Assembly (NCBI GenBank): GCA_003851245.1
Contig: BHEP01000034.1
Coordinates: 1-32,760, forward strand
Origin: Bacteroidales bacterium
Lineage (GTDB): Bacteria > Bacteroidota > Bacteroidia > Bacteroidales > Azobacteroidaceae
Reading direction: 5' to 3'
DNA length: 32,760 nucleotides
Part shown: piece by piece, positions 7,520-18,277 of the stretch
Layout of the letters: each line of letters starts with the position of its first letter
How positions within the stretch are numbered: position 1 is the first letter of the stretch
Made by a program: the position numbers and the translations under genes
The notes under the pieces: model-generated
The model's database searches: none
What the model was told of the DNA's origin: nothing
What the model saw: the letters and a program-made list of their open reading frames with translations, nothing else

Positions 7520-10500
7520 CTATTCATTATTCATCGTATTTTGAATCCTAAAGATAGGATATTTGTTTAGCACAACAGGACCTAAGAGACCCGATGTTCG
7601 TAGAGGGTAGTCTTTTGTAAACTTATGCACATTGGTTTTTGTAAAACCTTGTCCTTCGGGCAAGAAATGGTCTCCAATAATGCGATTAGGCCAGAGGTTC
7701 ACAATTTTTATCTGTAAGCTATTTTCTCCTTCTTTGAAATAGGCAGTCACATCTTTTTCGAATGGATATGTCCACCATACGCCTGTATTTACTCCATTGA
7801 TGATAACTTCAGCTATGTTGTAGACCTCTCCCAGATTGAGCGTTAGGCATTTCTCACGCAAGCAGTCGGCAGATATTATGAGTTTATTTTCATAAACCGC
7901 TGTACCTGAATAATACTTTACCCCAGGATCGGAATGAGCCGTCCACGAAATGAGAGAATCTAAATGAAGAGATTTGGGACCTCCCCATTGAGGGTCAAAA
8001 GAAAGAACCCAAGCATCAGCTCTTAGCAACTGTTGTTGAGGGGCTTCTACGGAAAGTGTTTTCTTAAAACCATTGGCATCGGTAAGCTCATAATTTCCTG
8101 CTTCCGCAAAGATGATAGCCCCATCGGGGCAAACTGTGAATGGAGCTTTATTCATTTTCTCTACAGATAGTTTTGGGAAAATAGATACACCATCTTTGCT
8201 TATTTCTGTATAATGAGATTTATCGGTAGGCTTACGAAAGACGACAAAAACAGAACCAAAAGGTTCGAGATACAAGGGCATTTCCATTCGACCATCACGA
8301 CTATCAAAAATCACTTGTGCCGTGTGCGAACCATCCACAGAGTTCCATATTTCAGGCTGCATATCAGTCACTCTAAAAGAGGCTTTAATCAGTTCAGAGC
8401 ATTCCAAGCGGTTGGCAATGTAATAGATTTCTGCTCCTCTATCGGTACGATGGATATAGTCGATAAATGCAGAATCTCCTTTGCTTTGATATATAAAATC
8501 TGGATATACTCCTTTATTTTGAAGCACCTCTCTAATTGGTTTACCCCATACTACCTGCCCTTTGCCATAAATATTTTCAAAAACTGTTTTACCATCTACG
8601 ATACCCCACATCTTGTCGGCAAGTGTGCTGATTTTTTTTGGGCCATTTTCAAAGTCTCGCAAGCCAACCGTTGTCATGGGTTTTGGTCCAATGAGTGTGG
8701 CACCCTCTTTAACTAAAGACTCCAATTTTTCCATTACTTCGGTTTTTATCCCTATGCGATTGGGCAGCACCAGTGCCTGATAAGTCATGCCGTCGGGAAG
8801 CACTATACGTCCATTTTTAACACTCATCCGCTTGAGAATGACTTCAGTATTGGTAATATCGTAATCGTAGCCTGTGCCCAACGAGGGGTCAAGATGCTTG
8901 AGATGCACCTGATTGGGAGTGTTGTCGCCATAATAATAACATACATCGCCAACGAAATGGCCTTGCGAAAGCATAAACGAATTGCGAGCAGTCCACGCCA
9001 AAAATGCTGGCGACTGTTCCCACCAAGTGACATTAGGATTGAAATGAGTGCCAGCAAAATATTCATTGCCAGGCATTCCTGCTTCTTTTGGGGAGTGCGT
9101 AAAAGTATGAATCACAAAACGATTGAGTCCTTCGCAGAACACACGATCGAATGTGGGTTTCATATAGCGAAAATCCTCTTCCCACATAGGGCCAATACTA
9201 GTGGGCCCTTCTGCTTGTACAAAACGCTTACCATAAATATGCGCCGCCGAGGCTGCTTGTTTGATAAATATGCGCGATTCATCTTCAACACGGTGAGTGT
9301 TGGCCCTAATCCAGAACTCACCCATAGGAATTTCATTTAAACCCAGGTTTTTAAGGGCATCAATTGGAGCTGGATGTGGCCCTCCACTTTCAGAATGAAT
9401 ACCCAGCCCATGAGCTGCTGCCCGTGCAGCAAAATGTTGGTAATGATTTTTATAAATCACATCACCGATAGTTCGTCTAAAATCATACAAAAAACGATTA
9501 GAAATATCTCTATTTTCTACAATAACACCTGCTATGATAGGCAGATATTTTGTGATGTCGTATCCATTCATCTGCTGAAAATCGTCGGCAAAAGATTGTG
9601 TCCAGTTGGTAGCACCCAATTCCCAACTATCATCGTGCAAGTATTTTAATGCATTTTTACCCTTGTCTTTGATGTCGTCTAATAGTACGCTCACAATGTT
9701 GTCGAATTGTACGTCCATGGCTTCTATGCTCATAAAATCCATTGCTAGCCCACCTGATCCTGGGCTGCATGTAGATACCTCAATACCTGTGCCTGTGTAA
9801 ACAAAGCGCATGATCTTGAATTTTCCTGCGGGTGCTTGCCAAGAAAGCATGCCCGAGGAATCAACTTTGTTGCTTATATCAATAATATCGGATAAGCGGG
9901 TGTGATACTCATCGGAGCTTGAGGACTCTTCTTTCATAAAAATATTCCAGTCGTAACCCAATCCTTTGATTTTAGGAATACCATAAATGGAGTGTACGGC
10001 TTTGATATTGAAATTTTCTAATGGAGCAATGGGATCGATGTTTTCATTGATTTTCATAGCCAATACAGCATATGGTTCGTAATACAATTGATCGGTATCT
10101 GGTCGTTTAAAAATCCCTCTGGGCAGGTCGAGCATAAATTTGAGCTCTTGTCCGCCCACGACATCAATCTCGCTCCAGACGAGCTTCTTTGAAGAGAGCT
10201 CGGGGGTAATCCAAGGTCCTCCATTGTTCCATCCGCTTCCCATATTGAGACTAATTTCAATATCAAGACTATCTGCAACTTGACAGGAGTACTTGAACAA
10301 GTCGCGCCATTGAGGGGACATAAATACTGGTCCAGATTCCGTTTTGTGAATATGATTATAGTTGGAAGAGCCGGCATCAAAAATAATTGCTCCTTTGATG
10401 CCTACTTTTTTCATTTCCGACAAATCATACAATATGCCTTCTCTAGAGTTGTTGCCTTCTAGCCACCACCAATAGGCCCTAGCTTTTGCGTAATCGGGAG

Positions 10501-10636
10501 GATTCATAAAATCTCCTTCCAAATCGGTGCTTGGTTTAAAATTAGAAACATCGTTGCAGAGCCTACTTGTTGTTTTATTACAGGATAAAAAGCAACAACA
10601 AAGAATAAAGATAATACTGATATAAAATGCTTTCAT
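7520..10636 (-). CDS. GH106-family glycoside hydrolase, putative alpha-L-rhamnosidase, lipoprotein
   Basis: The product has 1038 residues. A lipoprotein signal ends in FLSC with Cys19. The start of the mature protein, including ARAYWWWLEGNNSREGI (about 53-69) and MKKVGIKGAIIFDAG, is the hallmark opening of GH106. A long catalytic region follows, and the C-terminus (about 900-1030) looks like a galactose-binding beta-sandwich. Characterised GH106 enzymes release terminal alpha-L-rhamnose, for example BT0986 in rhamnogalacturonan-II breakdown. Surface or periplasmic location is inferred from the lipobox. It is the last gene of the minus-strand cluster, separated from GH78 by a 12-bp tandem array. 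No lesion is seen. Confidence 0.85.
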   Translation of the reverse strand: MKAFYISIIFILCCCFLSCNKTTSRLCNDVSNFKPSTDLEGDFMNPPDYAKARAYWWWLEGNNSREGILYDLSEMKKVGIKGAIIFDAGSSNYNHIHKTESGPVFMSPQWRDLFKYSCQVADSLDIEISLNMGSGWNNGGPWITPELSSKKLVWSEIDVVGGQELKFMLDLPRGIFKRPDTDQLYYEPYAVLAMKINENIDPIAPLENFNIKAVHSIYGIPKIKGLGYDWNIFMKEESSSSDEYHTRLSDIIDISNKVDSSGMLSWQAPAGKFKIMRFVYTGTGIEVSTCSPGSGGLAMDFMSIEAMDVQFDNIVSVLLDDIKDKGKNALKYLHDDSWELGATNWTQSFADDFQQMNGYDITKYLPIIAGVIVENRDISNRFLYDFRRTIGDVIYKNHYQHFAARAAAHGLGIHSESGGPHPAPIDALKNLGLNEIPMGEFWIRANTHRVEDESRIFIKQAASAAHIYGKRFVQAEGPTSIGPMWEEDFRYMKPTFDRVFCEGLNRFVIHTFTHSPKEAGMPGNEYFAGTHFNPNVTWWEQSPAFLAWTARNSFMLSQGHFVGDVCYYYGDNTPNQVHLKHLDPSLGTGYDYDITNTEVILKRMSVKNGRIVLPDGMTYQALVLPNRIGIKTEVMEKLESLVKEGATLIGPKPMTTVGLRDFENGPKKISTLADKMWGIVDGKTVFENIYGKGQVVWGKPIREVLQNKGVYPDFIYQSKGDSAFIDYIHRTDRGAEIYYIANRLECSELIKASFRVTDMQPEIWNSVDGSHTAQVIFDSRDGRMEMPLYLEPFGSVFVVFRKPTDKSHYTEISKDGVSIFPKLSVEKMNKAPFTVCPDGAIIFAEAGNYELTDANGFKKTLSVEAPQQQLLRADAWVLSFDPQWGGPKSLHLDSLISWTAHSDPGVKYYSGTAVYENKLIISADCLREKCLTLNLGEVYNIAEVIINGVNTGVWWTYPFEKDVTAYFKEGENSLQIKIVNLWPNRIIGDHFLPEGQGFTKTNVHKFTKDYPLRTSGLLGPVVLNKYPIFRIQNTMNNE

Positions 10637-10718
10637 TGAATAAATAATTGAATGAATAATTGAATGAATAATCTTACTGACAATTTGACTAATAATTTGA
10701 CTGATAATTTGACTAATA
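10635..10718. repeat. 12-bp tandem repeat array, seven imperfect copies
   Basis: Seven contiguous 12-bp units fill the gap between the GH78 stop and the GH106 start: ATTGAATAAATA, two of ATTGAATGAATA, a diverged ATCTTACTGACA, then ATTTGACTAATA, ATTTGACTGATA and ATTTGACTAATA. The array enters the last codons of GH78 (stop at 10713-10715) and touches the GH106 ATG (10634-10636). The two halves are related but distinct sub-families. Confidence 0.9.
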
Positions 10719-13004
10719 ACTCACAGCTAACTCGAAAACATATCGTCCGGAAGGGACTTTCCCTGCGAAAACACATTTTTCTTTTTTTAGTGTTTTGGAA
10801 GATATTTCCTTGTTGTTCATTATTACTTTGTATTTTCCCGACAAAAGGGGCAGATATACTTCCGCTTGCATATTGGCAGGAATGACAAGTTCCATAAGCC
10901 AATGTCCTCCAGACTGACAATTGTTCTGTATGGATACCTCTATATTCCCTTTGATGCTTGGAATACTCGCTTTGGCCCAATTAAGAGAGGCTATTTGCGG
11001 TTTTATTTTTACTGTCTCGAAGGCAGGGCTGAGGGCTTCAACACCCATTAATTTTCTGGAGATGGTGTTTGCAGGCACAGCTCCCCAGGCATGATTCCAA
11101 TCCTGATTGGGTTTATATTTGTCGTCCCAAGCCTCCATGGTAATGGTAGAGCCCGATCTGATCATATTGTACCAGCTACGATCGCTGGTGCTAGTAAGCA
11201 GTGAAAGAGCATACGCTGATTCTCCTGCATCATACAGGGCATCCATTAAAAATTGGGATCCATAAACACTACATGCCATGCCTCGCGAACGTATAAAATC
11301 AAGCACCTTATTTTGCTGCGCCTCTGGGACTAAACCAAAAACCAATGGAAACATATTGGCATGAAGCGAAGCATGATCCGTTGAAATACCATCAATATAA
11401 TAGCCTTTGCTGCTATCAAGAAAAGTTTTGTTGAATTTTATTTTCAATTCAGTAGCCTCTTTTCTAAACATTGTAGCTTCGTTTTCTAATTTCAATACTT
11501 TGGCTATGTCAGTCATGAGTTTCAATGACTGATAATGATAGGCATTAATTACGGTATTGTAGTCCGTAAAAACATATGCGTCGGCTTCTCCTCCTTGCTC
11601 CTTATTCAAACCCAATATGCCTGTGTGAGGCCAGTCGACAATATCTTTTATTGTGCCATTGAATCGAACTGATTCCAAAACTGCTGGTGTTATAAGTCCC
11701 GTTGTTGTGGATATGAAACCATTTTTCCCTTTGAGAGACAATAAACTTCGTGATTTCAAGAGCTCGTAATTTTCTTTTAGCGAACGCATATCACCTGTGT
11801 ACATATAGTCGTACCAAGCTATCATGAGGGCTTGCATAATCCACTCGGTAGGCCATGTAGGATGCTGCAATAAGTATTCGTGGGTATACCTAGCCATAGA
11901 ATATTCTCTATCAACGCCATAGTGGCTCAATTGATTGATCAGAGCATCTGCCTCATAAGGTATGCGCTCTCTGTCTCCATCGACATAAATACCCGCAAAA
12001 GAGGTAGCTTTGATAGAGTACTTGCATAGGTCCCAAATTTGGTTCAAGGTATCGTTGCTACACGAAAAAGAAGATGCTGTTTCGTCAAAATAATAATGTA
12101 CAGATTCTCTGACTACATCTTTTGTGGATAGAGTAGCATCGTATCCTTCGATTTCACAATATCTAAAAGGAAGTATTTCTCCTATATATTGAGGAATTTG
12201 TATTGCCGCAGCTTGTTCGTGACGCTTGTCTTTTCTTATATTTATTTTATAGGAATGTCTGCCTTTTTTTAATGACAAAGGATAGCACTGATAACGAATT
12301 GTTCCACCAGGCTTTCTATCAATGCGTTTGCCATTGAGGCGTTCTCCTAAATGCACCAATACTGTATCATTTTCTTTTTCGGAAAAAAGTGTTACTTGCA
12401 ATTGAGCAAATGCCGCTTTACCAAAATCAAGAACATGGCTTTTGGGAGCAATATTAATTATTTCAATAGGATTTTCTCTTGTTTTGAGCAATGGATAATG
12501 TGAATTGGCATAATTTGCAAGTTTCGAAGCCGTACGAAATGCCTTTACATCCGACCACTCACTTTCTCCATCGGTAGAGGTATGGGTTTTTACACGCCAA
12601 AAATAGTTTGTGCTAGCTTTCAAAGCTTTGCCCTGATAAGTTATAGCCGACGATTGTCCACTTTCATTTTTTTTGCTATTCCATACCGATGCTTTAGCAT
12701 CGAGAGCGTCCTTATAAGAGTCATCAACAATGATTTGATAGGCTACTTGCATTGTTCCTTGCCTTTCCCCTGCTACAATCCAACTAAAAGATGGGTACAT
12801 AGAAGATATCTCTGCCACTTGTACAAGGGCTGTTGTTTCATCAATTTTCCAAATAGGGATATTCAGTATATAGCCATTGCTATATACCCTATCGGTATGT
12901 TCTATCAGGTCAGTAAGCAAGCCTGTGGGTTTGATACTCGCCATTCCTTTTTGGAAAAACAATGTAGCTAATATTATTAGCAAGAATGATTTTAGAAGTC
13001 TCAT
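10713..13004 (-). CDS. GH78-family alpha-L-rhamnosidase
   Basis: The product has 763 residues with an N-terminal secretory signal (about 1-22). A fibronectin-like N-terminal region contains TNYFWRVKTHT and SEWSDVKAFRTA. The (alpha/alpha)6 catalytic domain holds DGDRERIPYEAD (342-353), DYNTVINAY (481-489) and TMEAWDD (622-628), with Glu624 in the position of the general base. The C-terminal beta-sandwich includes SPAFETVKIKP. The family hydrolyses alpha-L-rhamnosides by inversion. The stop is TAG. It is followed by GH106 and preceded by a remnant of a second GH78. The gene looks intact and was probably co-transcribed with SusC1/SusD1. Confidence 0.9.
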   Translation of the reverse strand: MRLLKSFLLIILATLFFQKGMASIKPTGLLTDLIEHTDRVYSNGYILNIPIWKIDETTALVQVAEISSMYPSFSWIVAGERQGTMQVAYQIIVDDSYKDALDAKASVWNSKKNESGQSSAITYQGKALKASTNYFWRVKTHTSTDGESEWSDVKAFRTASKLANYANSHYPLLKTRENPIEIINIAPKSHVLDFGKAAFAQLQVTLFSEKENDTVLVHLGERLNGKRIDRKPGGTIRYQCYPLSLKKGRHSYKINIRKDKRHEQAAAIQIPQYIGEILPFRYCEIEGYDATLSTKDVVRESVHYYFDETASSFSCSNDTLNQIWDLCKYSIKATSFAGIYVDGDRERIPYEADALINQLSHYGVDREYSMARYTHEYLLQHPTWPTEWIMQALMIAWYDYMYTGDMRSLKENYELLKSRSLLSLKGKNGFISTTTGLITPAVLESVRFNGTIKDIVDWPHTGILGLNKEQGGEADAYVFTDYNTVINAYHYQSLKLMTDIAKVLKLENEATMFRKEATELKIKFNKTFLDSSKGYYIDGISTDHASLHANMFPLVFGLVPEAQQNKVLDFIRSRGMACSVYGSQFLMDALYDAGESAYALSLLTSTSDRSWYNMIRSGSTITMEAWDDKYKPNQDWNHAWGAVPANTISRKLMGVEALSPAFETVKIKPQIASLNWAKASIPSIKGNIEVSIQNNCQSGGHWLMELVIPANMQAEVYLPLLSGKYKVIMNNKEISSKTLKKEKCVFAGKVPSGRYVFELAVSY

Positions 13005-13042
13005 ATATAAAATATTAATTGGTATTGATATTCATTCATGAC

Positions 13043-13227
13043 TTAGTAAAAGGCATTGACCACAGTATTGTAATCAACGAAATCATATCCATCTGCTTTC
13101 ACCTGGCCACAAAGGTGTTCTATTCCAATCACCAGTATTGAAAGCTTGCAAAGCACTGAAGTGCGATGGCTGTTTTTTTGTATCCCATACAGCCACCTGC
13201 CACCAGTAAGATTGATTCGTTTGTAAT
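13043..13227 (-). pseudogene. remnant of a second GH78 alpha-L-rhamnosidase gene
   Basis: Two GH78 pieces lie side by side in different frames. The first, directly after the SusD1 stop, reads KLQTNQSYWWQVAVWDTKK and then FNTGDW, matching the N-terminal region of GH78 enzymes (compare TNYFWRVKT and AFRTA in the intact neighbour). In the next frame comes ADGYDFVDYNTVVNAFY followed by TAA, matching DAYVFTDYNTVINAYHY of the intact enzyme's catalytic domain. Some 300 residues between these regions are missing, as is everything after. It is a deletion remnant, not a functional gene. The codons differ from the intact GH78, so it derives from a paralogue and not a recent duplicate. Confidence 0.85.
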
Positions 13228-14916
13228 TTATCTATTTTCCCAGCCTGGATTTTGAGCTATTGGAGCATCCTTGTTGGTATCTCTTACGACTTGTGGAATT
13301 GGCCACAAATTGAACTCAAAGTTCAGAGAAGCATTTACCTCACTATTCCAGTAGGCATATTTTTTGATGCGTTCAACAGCAACCTTACCACCCATTCGGA
13401 GAAGGGTATTCCATCGACATTCTTCGTAAACAAGCTCACGTGCTCGTTCGTCAAGAATGAGGTCTACGTTTACATCGCCAGCTGCAACAAGGTGTGCACA
13501 TTTTGCTCTATTGCGCAAGAGGTTGATATCGGAAGCTGCGCCATTTGAGTCTCCGTTGCGCCATTTGGCTTCGGCACGCAAGAGCACTGTTTCTGCCAAA
13601 CGAATAATATACTCGTCGCGAAAAAGGTTGCCTCTATTTTGTCCGTCTTCCAAGCCAGTGTACTTATCTGTTGCGATCTTACAAGAGACAGGGAAACAAG
13701 TAGAGAAGGTGAGTAATACCTTTTCGTCAAATCCTGTGGCATCCCAAGGAACAGGTTTTCCATAATAGGGAGATGAGGCAACATTTCCTAAAAACAACCT
13801 ACGCCATACAGCATTGGAGTTACGCAAATCATCAGCAAATTTGCCCTCATAAATAATATCACGAGTATATCTTGTTGGAATTATCTGCGAGATCCCACGT
13901 CCTCCCGCATCTTCCATCATACCAGCAAGATGGGCCCTGCCGCCATCACGAAATACAGGACCATAAATTCTTGAATATTGAAGTTTGGATGCGCCGTCTT
14001 CCACCTTATTTGCCTGGTAATCAATTTGAGCCACCCATATAGCTTCCTTATTGCCTTCTTGATAGTTCTGGTTGCCTTCTTGAAACATATCCCATATCAC
14101 ATTTCCCTCTATGGGATGCCCTACCTCAGAATAGAGATGTTGCTCTATTTGATCTTTTTCACTTTGGGCAAAATAGAATTCAGGATTTTCATTTTTTCGA
14201 GATCCGAAACGTTCGCTCATTAATCCATAAACGGATTTGTCTATAAGGTCGTCGCCATAGACAATAGATTTTGCGTAAGCTTGCTTGGCTTCGCTCTCTT
14301 TTCCATCTTGTTGGAGAGTAATACCTAGAGCCAGATGCAACTGACACAGATTATGTTGGGCTGCACCACGAACAATACGCCCTATCTGCGAACTTGTTTC
14401 GGGGAGATTTGGCAGTATGTTTTCCATCTCATCAATGGCAAACTGATAAGTTTCGGCACGCGTAGCACGTACAAAATCGTAACGTGCGGTGCTGGTTATT
14501 TCCTTTACGATGGGCACTCCACCATACAATTCACACAAATTGCGATAGCAATAAGCGCGAAAGAATTTTGCCTGCGCAATTACATAGGCTTTATCATTTC
14601 CTGAAGCCCATACAATTTGAGGCAGTTCGGCTGCATATAATGCCAAATTTGCTTTTGCAATCAACTGATACCAGTGACTGTAGTTGACGTAAAAAACGTC
14701 GTTGGATGTGGTGATCACTCCATAATCGTTGAATCTATTTGCCAAACGAAATGAGGGGGCATCAAACATGTCTGTACCATTGGCTCCTCTAAAAGCAAAA
14801 GAAGTAGCATTTTCTTCGACCATACACATCATCGTACGCACGTGAGAATAGCAGGATATTAACACCTGATCTACTTGCTCAGAAGTAGAAAAAGCATTAT
14901 CAATTGAATAGAACGT
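13228..14916 (-). pseudogene. SusD/RagB-family glycan-binding protein, N-terminus deleted (SusD1)
   Basis: The frame is open from just after a TAG near 14926 and reads NPKTFYSIDNAFSTSEQ and onward through a normal SusD fold. TPR-type helices include AQAKFFRAYCYRNLCELYGG, and the end has NLWPIPQVVRDTN and NPGWENR. Signal peptide, lipobox Cys and the first 35-40 residues are absent. The only near start is GTG at 14865, inside the domain. The upstream sequence switches directly to SusC1 in another frame. SusD proteins cap the SusC channel and bind glycan at the cell surface, so without lipidation this copy should not work. A short cytoplasmic product from GTG cannot be excluded. Confidence 0.82.
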
Positions 14917-17900
14917 TTTTGGATTTTGCTATGCCCGCATTTTTCACCCAAGTTTCTCTGAAAGAATAGGCTAGTGATACGTCTTGAATACGCACAAATC
15001 CACGATTTTGCAATCCCTGAAAACGTCCATCGCCGGAAAATGTAGCAGAGGTGTAGGTATTGCTCTTGTTTTCTGATGTCCACCAGGGGACATATACACT
15101 ATTGGAATTAAATGCTCCTGAGCCATTGCTCATATAAGCTGCGGCATTGGATTTCATAAAATAATCGCCGCCGCCGAATGTGCCTGTAATCATGGCATAC
15201 AAATCCCAGTTTTTGTATGTAAGCGTATTACTCATATTGAGTTTGAAATTAGCGCCTGTATAGCCCAGAATTTTACGGTCGGCGGCAGATATTCCATCCA
15301 CGCCATCCAAATCTTTGTATTTCGGATATCCAGGCTGCGAGCCCGTAAGTGCAATATACTGAGCATCATCTGTTTGTACTATTCCTTCCTGATAATATCC
15401 ATAAATAACCCCTAGAGGATGTCCTATAAAACGGCTATTAGAAATATCATCATCTTCTTTGCCATCGCCATTAAGATCTTCTCCGTAGAGATGCGCCAAT
15501 TTATTCCTATTCAACCAATAGGTAAACGAAGTAGTCCATAGCAAATCTTTTGTAGTAATATTTACTGTGCGTAGTGTTATCTCAAGTCCTCTATTATCAA
15601 TCTGTCCCATAGATGCTTTTATGGTTTTAAATCCAGTCATTACAGGAATGTCTCGTGTAAAAATCTGATCTGTTGTCTTTGAAAAATATCCATCAACATC
15701 GATGAATATTCGAGAATTAAGCAAAGCAGTCTCAAGGCCAAAGTTCCAAGATTCTGTCTGTTCCCATCCTAAGTCCATATTACCTAATGCGTTTGCATTA
15801 AGCCCGTAATAAATCGTACTATTATTTCCCCACTCGTAGCGTATTCCGCTGTTTGAGCCATTTATTACTGTAGAAAGAGTTCCGTATGCAGGCAGTCCCT
15901 GATTGCCATTCCTTCCCCAGGATGCTTTAAGTTTCAAGTTGTTGAGAAAACTCACATCTTTCATAAAATCTTCTTCCGTCAGATTCCAAGCTATTCCTGC
16001 TGCTGCAAAGTCACCCCATTTATTATTCGCTCCAAAAACAGAAGATCCATCTCTACGATAAGATCCTGTAAGGAAGTATTTGCTATCATAAGAATAACTT
16101 ATGCGCCCTAAATATCCGATATTTGATTTTTGGTTGTAATTAATATCTATTTTGGGGGTCGTTGCCTTATGCAAGCCATAGATACCCAAAGTTGTATTTC
16201 CATTGGCAGCATAATCTGATCCAGTAGCATTTTCGGATTCGTATGTATAACGGTCTCTAGTAGCCACCGCAGTAAGATCAATTGAGTGTTTTCCAAAAGT
16301 ATTTTTATAATTTACAATATTGTCAATCACCCAACTTGTAGTTGTACTATTTTGGATATTACCATTAGCACTGGCCAGCAATTTTTGGAGGGATGCTGGG
16401 GAGTAACGAGAAGGATCGTTATAAGCACCTTCTTTAATATAGAAAGATTCATGATGGAAGTTGCCAGACTGGTTTTTACTTAAATTCTCTGACAGGCTAA
16501 AACTATAGCTTAATCCTTTTACCCCTGGCACTTTAACTCTCGCATAGGCATTAAGACGGAAATTATTGCGAATATCCATATTCTTCCTTGCTGCATCGTC
16601 CACACCCCATAGAGGGTTGGCTTGCGATTGTGTAGCAGGAAAACGCTCCAATAGTCCACTAGCCTCATCACGGTATTTCATTCCATAAGGCGACACTCGC
16701 ATAGCAGCGGACAAATCGGCACCAACACCAGAGTAGTCCATTTTTGTATAAGACGCATCAAGACCAAAAGATAGCCAAGAAGTAATTTCTGTATTTACCT
16801 TCCCAAGTATGGAAATACGCTTATAATCATCACCCACTACGACCCCCTTGTTTCCTGAATAAGCTGCGGATAAGTAGTAATTGACCTGTTCAGAAGCACC
16901 AGACACTGCTATTTGATAATCTTGCAAGAAACCTGTGCGTGTAGATTCGTCTAGCCAATTGGTTTCTCTCCCAGCTTTCATATTTTCCTCTTCTTGAGCC
17001 GTTAGCCAATCAAGGTTGGTATCGAAGCCATTTCGGGCGATAACCGATTCTATCCATTGGTCGGCTTTCATCACCGTGGGTCTGTTTTGCCACCCCTGCA
17101 TACTCGTTGTTGCATTTAAGCTTACCATAGGCTTACCCGATTTTCCTTTTTTAGTGGTAATTATGATTACTCCATTTGCCGAACGGGAACCATAAGCTGC
17201 AGCCGAAGTGGCATCTTTGAGTACATCGAAAGAGGCTATATCGTTTGGATTTATATCATTGATACTTCCCATAAAAATTACGCCATCCACCACCATCAAT
17301 GGAGCATTTGAGCCCGATATAGATTTCTGACCACGAATTTGCATAGACGGACTTCCTCCAGCCGAGCTAGTAGCTCCAATATCCAATCCTGCTACATTTC
17401 CTTTAATAGCCTCTAAAGCATTCAGATTCGGAGCTAGAGCCACAGGGGAATTTTCCATTTTAACAGAGGCTACCGATCCTGTAAAATCCTGCCGTTTGGT
17501 GGTACCGTATCCAATAACAATCACTTCATCCAGAGTTTGGGTATCTTCGGTGAGTATAATTGCCAGATTTGATTTACCTACAATTACAAGCTCTTGGCTA
17601 TTGTATCCCAGATAAGAAACAATGATCTTAGCATCTTTAAGTGCGTTTAGTTCAAAGTTTCCATTGATGTCTGTGACTGTACCGATGGTCGTTCCTTTCA
17701 CCACCACGCTGGCACCAATAATGGCCTCGCCATTACTGTCGCGCACAGCACCTCTCACAGGCTTGCTGTCAGCTTGTGTGCTTTGAGCGCCCACCCTACG
17801 AACTATGTTTATGTTCCTATCATTGATCTTAAAATCGAGTTGAGTTCCTAGGAGTGCGTATGTCAAGACCTCTTCGATCTTCTTGTTTTTAGCCGATACG

Positions 17901-18142
17901 CTTACTTGAATGCCTTGCACATCCATATCTAGGTAAAAAAATAAAAATTCCGTTTGGTTCTCTATTTTTGAGAAAAGTTCTACCAAATCTATCTTATCTG
18001 CCTTAACAGATACTTGCGTGTGTTGCGAATAAAGATTCGTCGCCTGTACATAAGTAAAAGAAATGCTGAAAAATAGCATACATACCGACAATCTTAGAAT
18101 GAATCCTCTTGTAGTCTTAGCTTTTATATTCTTATGGTTCAT
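14900..18142 (-). pseudogene. SusC/RagA-family TonB-dependent transporter, C-terminus truncated (SusC1)
   Basis: The open frame gives 1080 residues: signal peptide (about 1-35), STN domain (about 45-115), carboxypeptidase-like regulatory domain (about 125-205), LDEVIVIGYG, plug domain (about 215-335), and most of the 22-strand barrel. It ends GFVRIQDVSLAYSF plus 19 residues. Compared with SusC2 in this window, about 50 further residues are missing, including the ENLLTFT strand and the last strand ending in an aromatic residue, which normally serves as the outer-membrane assembly signal. The STN domain implies signalling to the adjacent FecR and sigma factor. The truncation coincides with the loss of the SusD1 start, so one deletion probably explains both. 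Confidence 0.82.
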
Positions 18143-18277
18143 GTTTTTATATGGTTTGAATAGATTAATAATTTAACGTTATCAACACAGCTTCGTTGTT
18201 CATTATGCTGTATGATAGCTTATTGATTTTACCCTTTGGTTTTTTACATACTTATCTCATAGGCTTGCTTTTATTAG

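Noticed and set aside
8213-9800. Several plus-strand open frames of 60-170 residues inside GH106
   Set aside because: They are antisense to a convincing GH106 coding sequence, lack starts with promoter context and have no recognisable domains.
10635-10718. CRISPR-like array
   Set aside because: Units are 12 bp, directly adjacent and without unique spacers; this is a simple tandem repeat.
10633-10980. Minus-strand open frame with a VKLLVKLSVRLFIQLFIQ-type C-terminus
   Set aside because: It overlaps the 3' part of GH78 in another frame and its repetitive end is just the 12-bp array translated.
12582-14604. Plus-strand open frames opposite GH78 and SusD1
   Set aside because: They are shadow frames of minus-strand genes, with cysteine-rich and aromatic-rich compositions typical of antisense translation.
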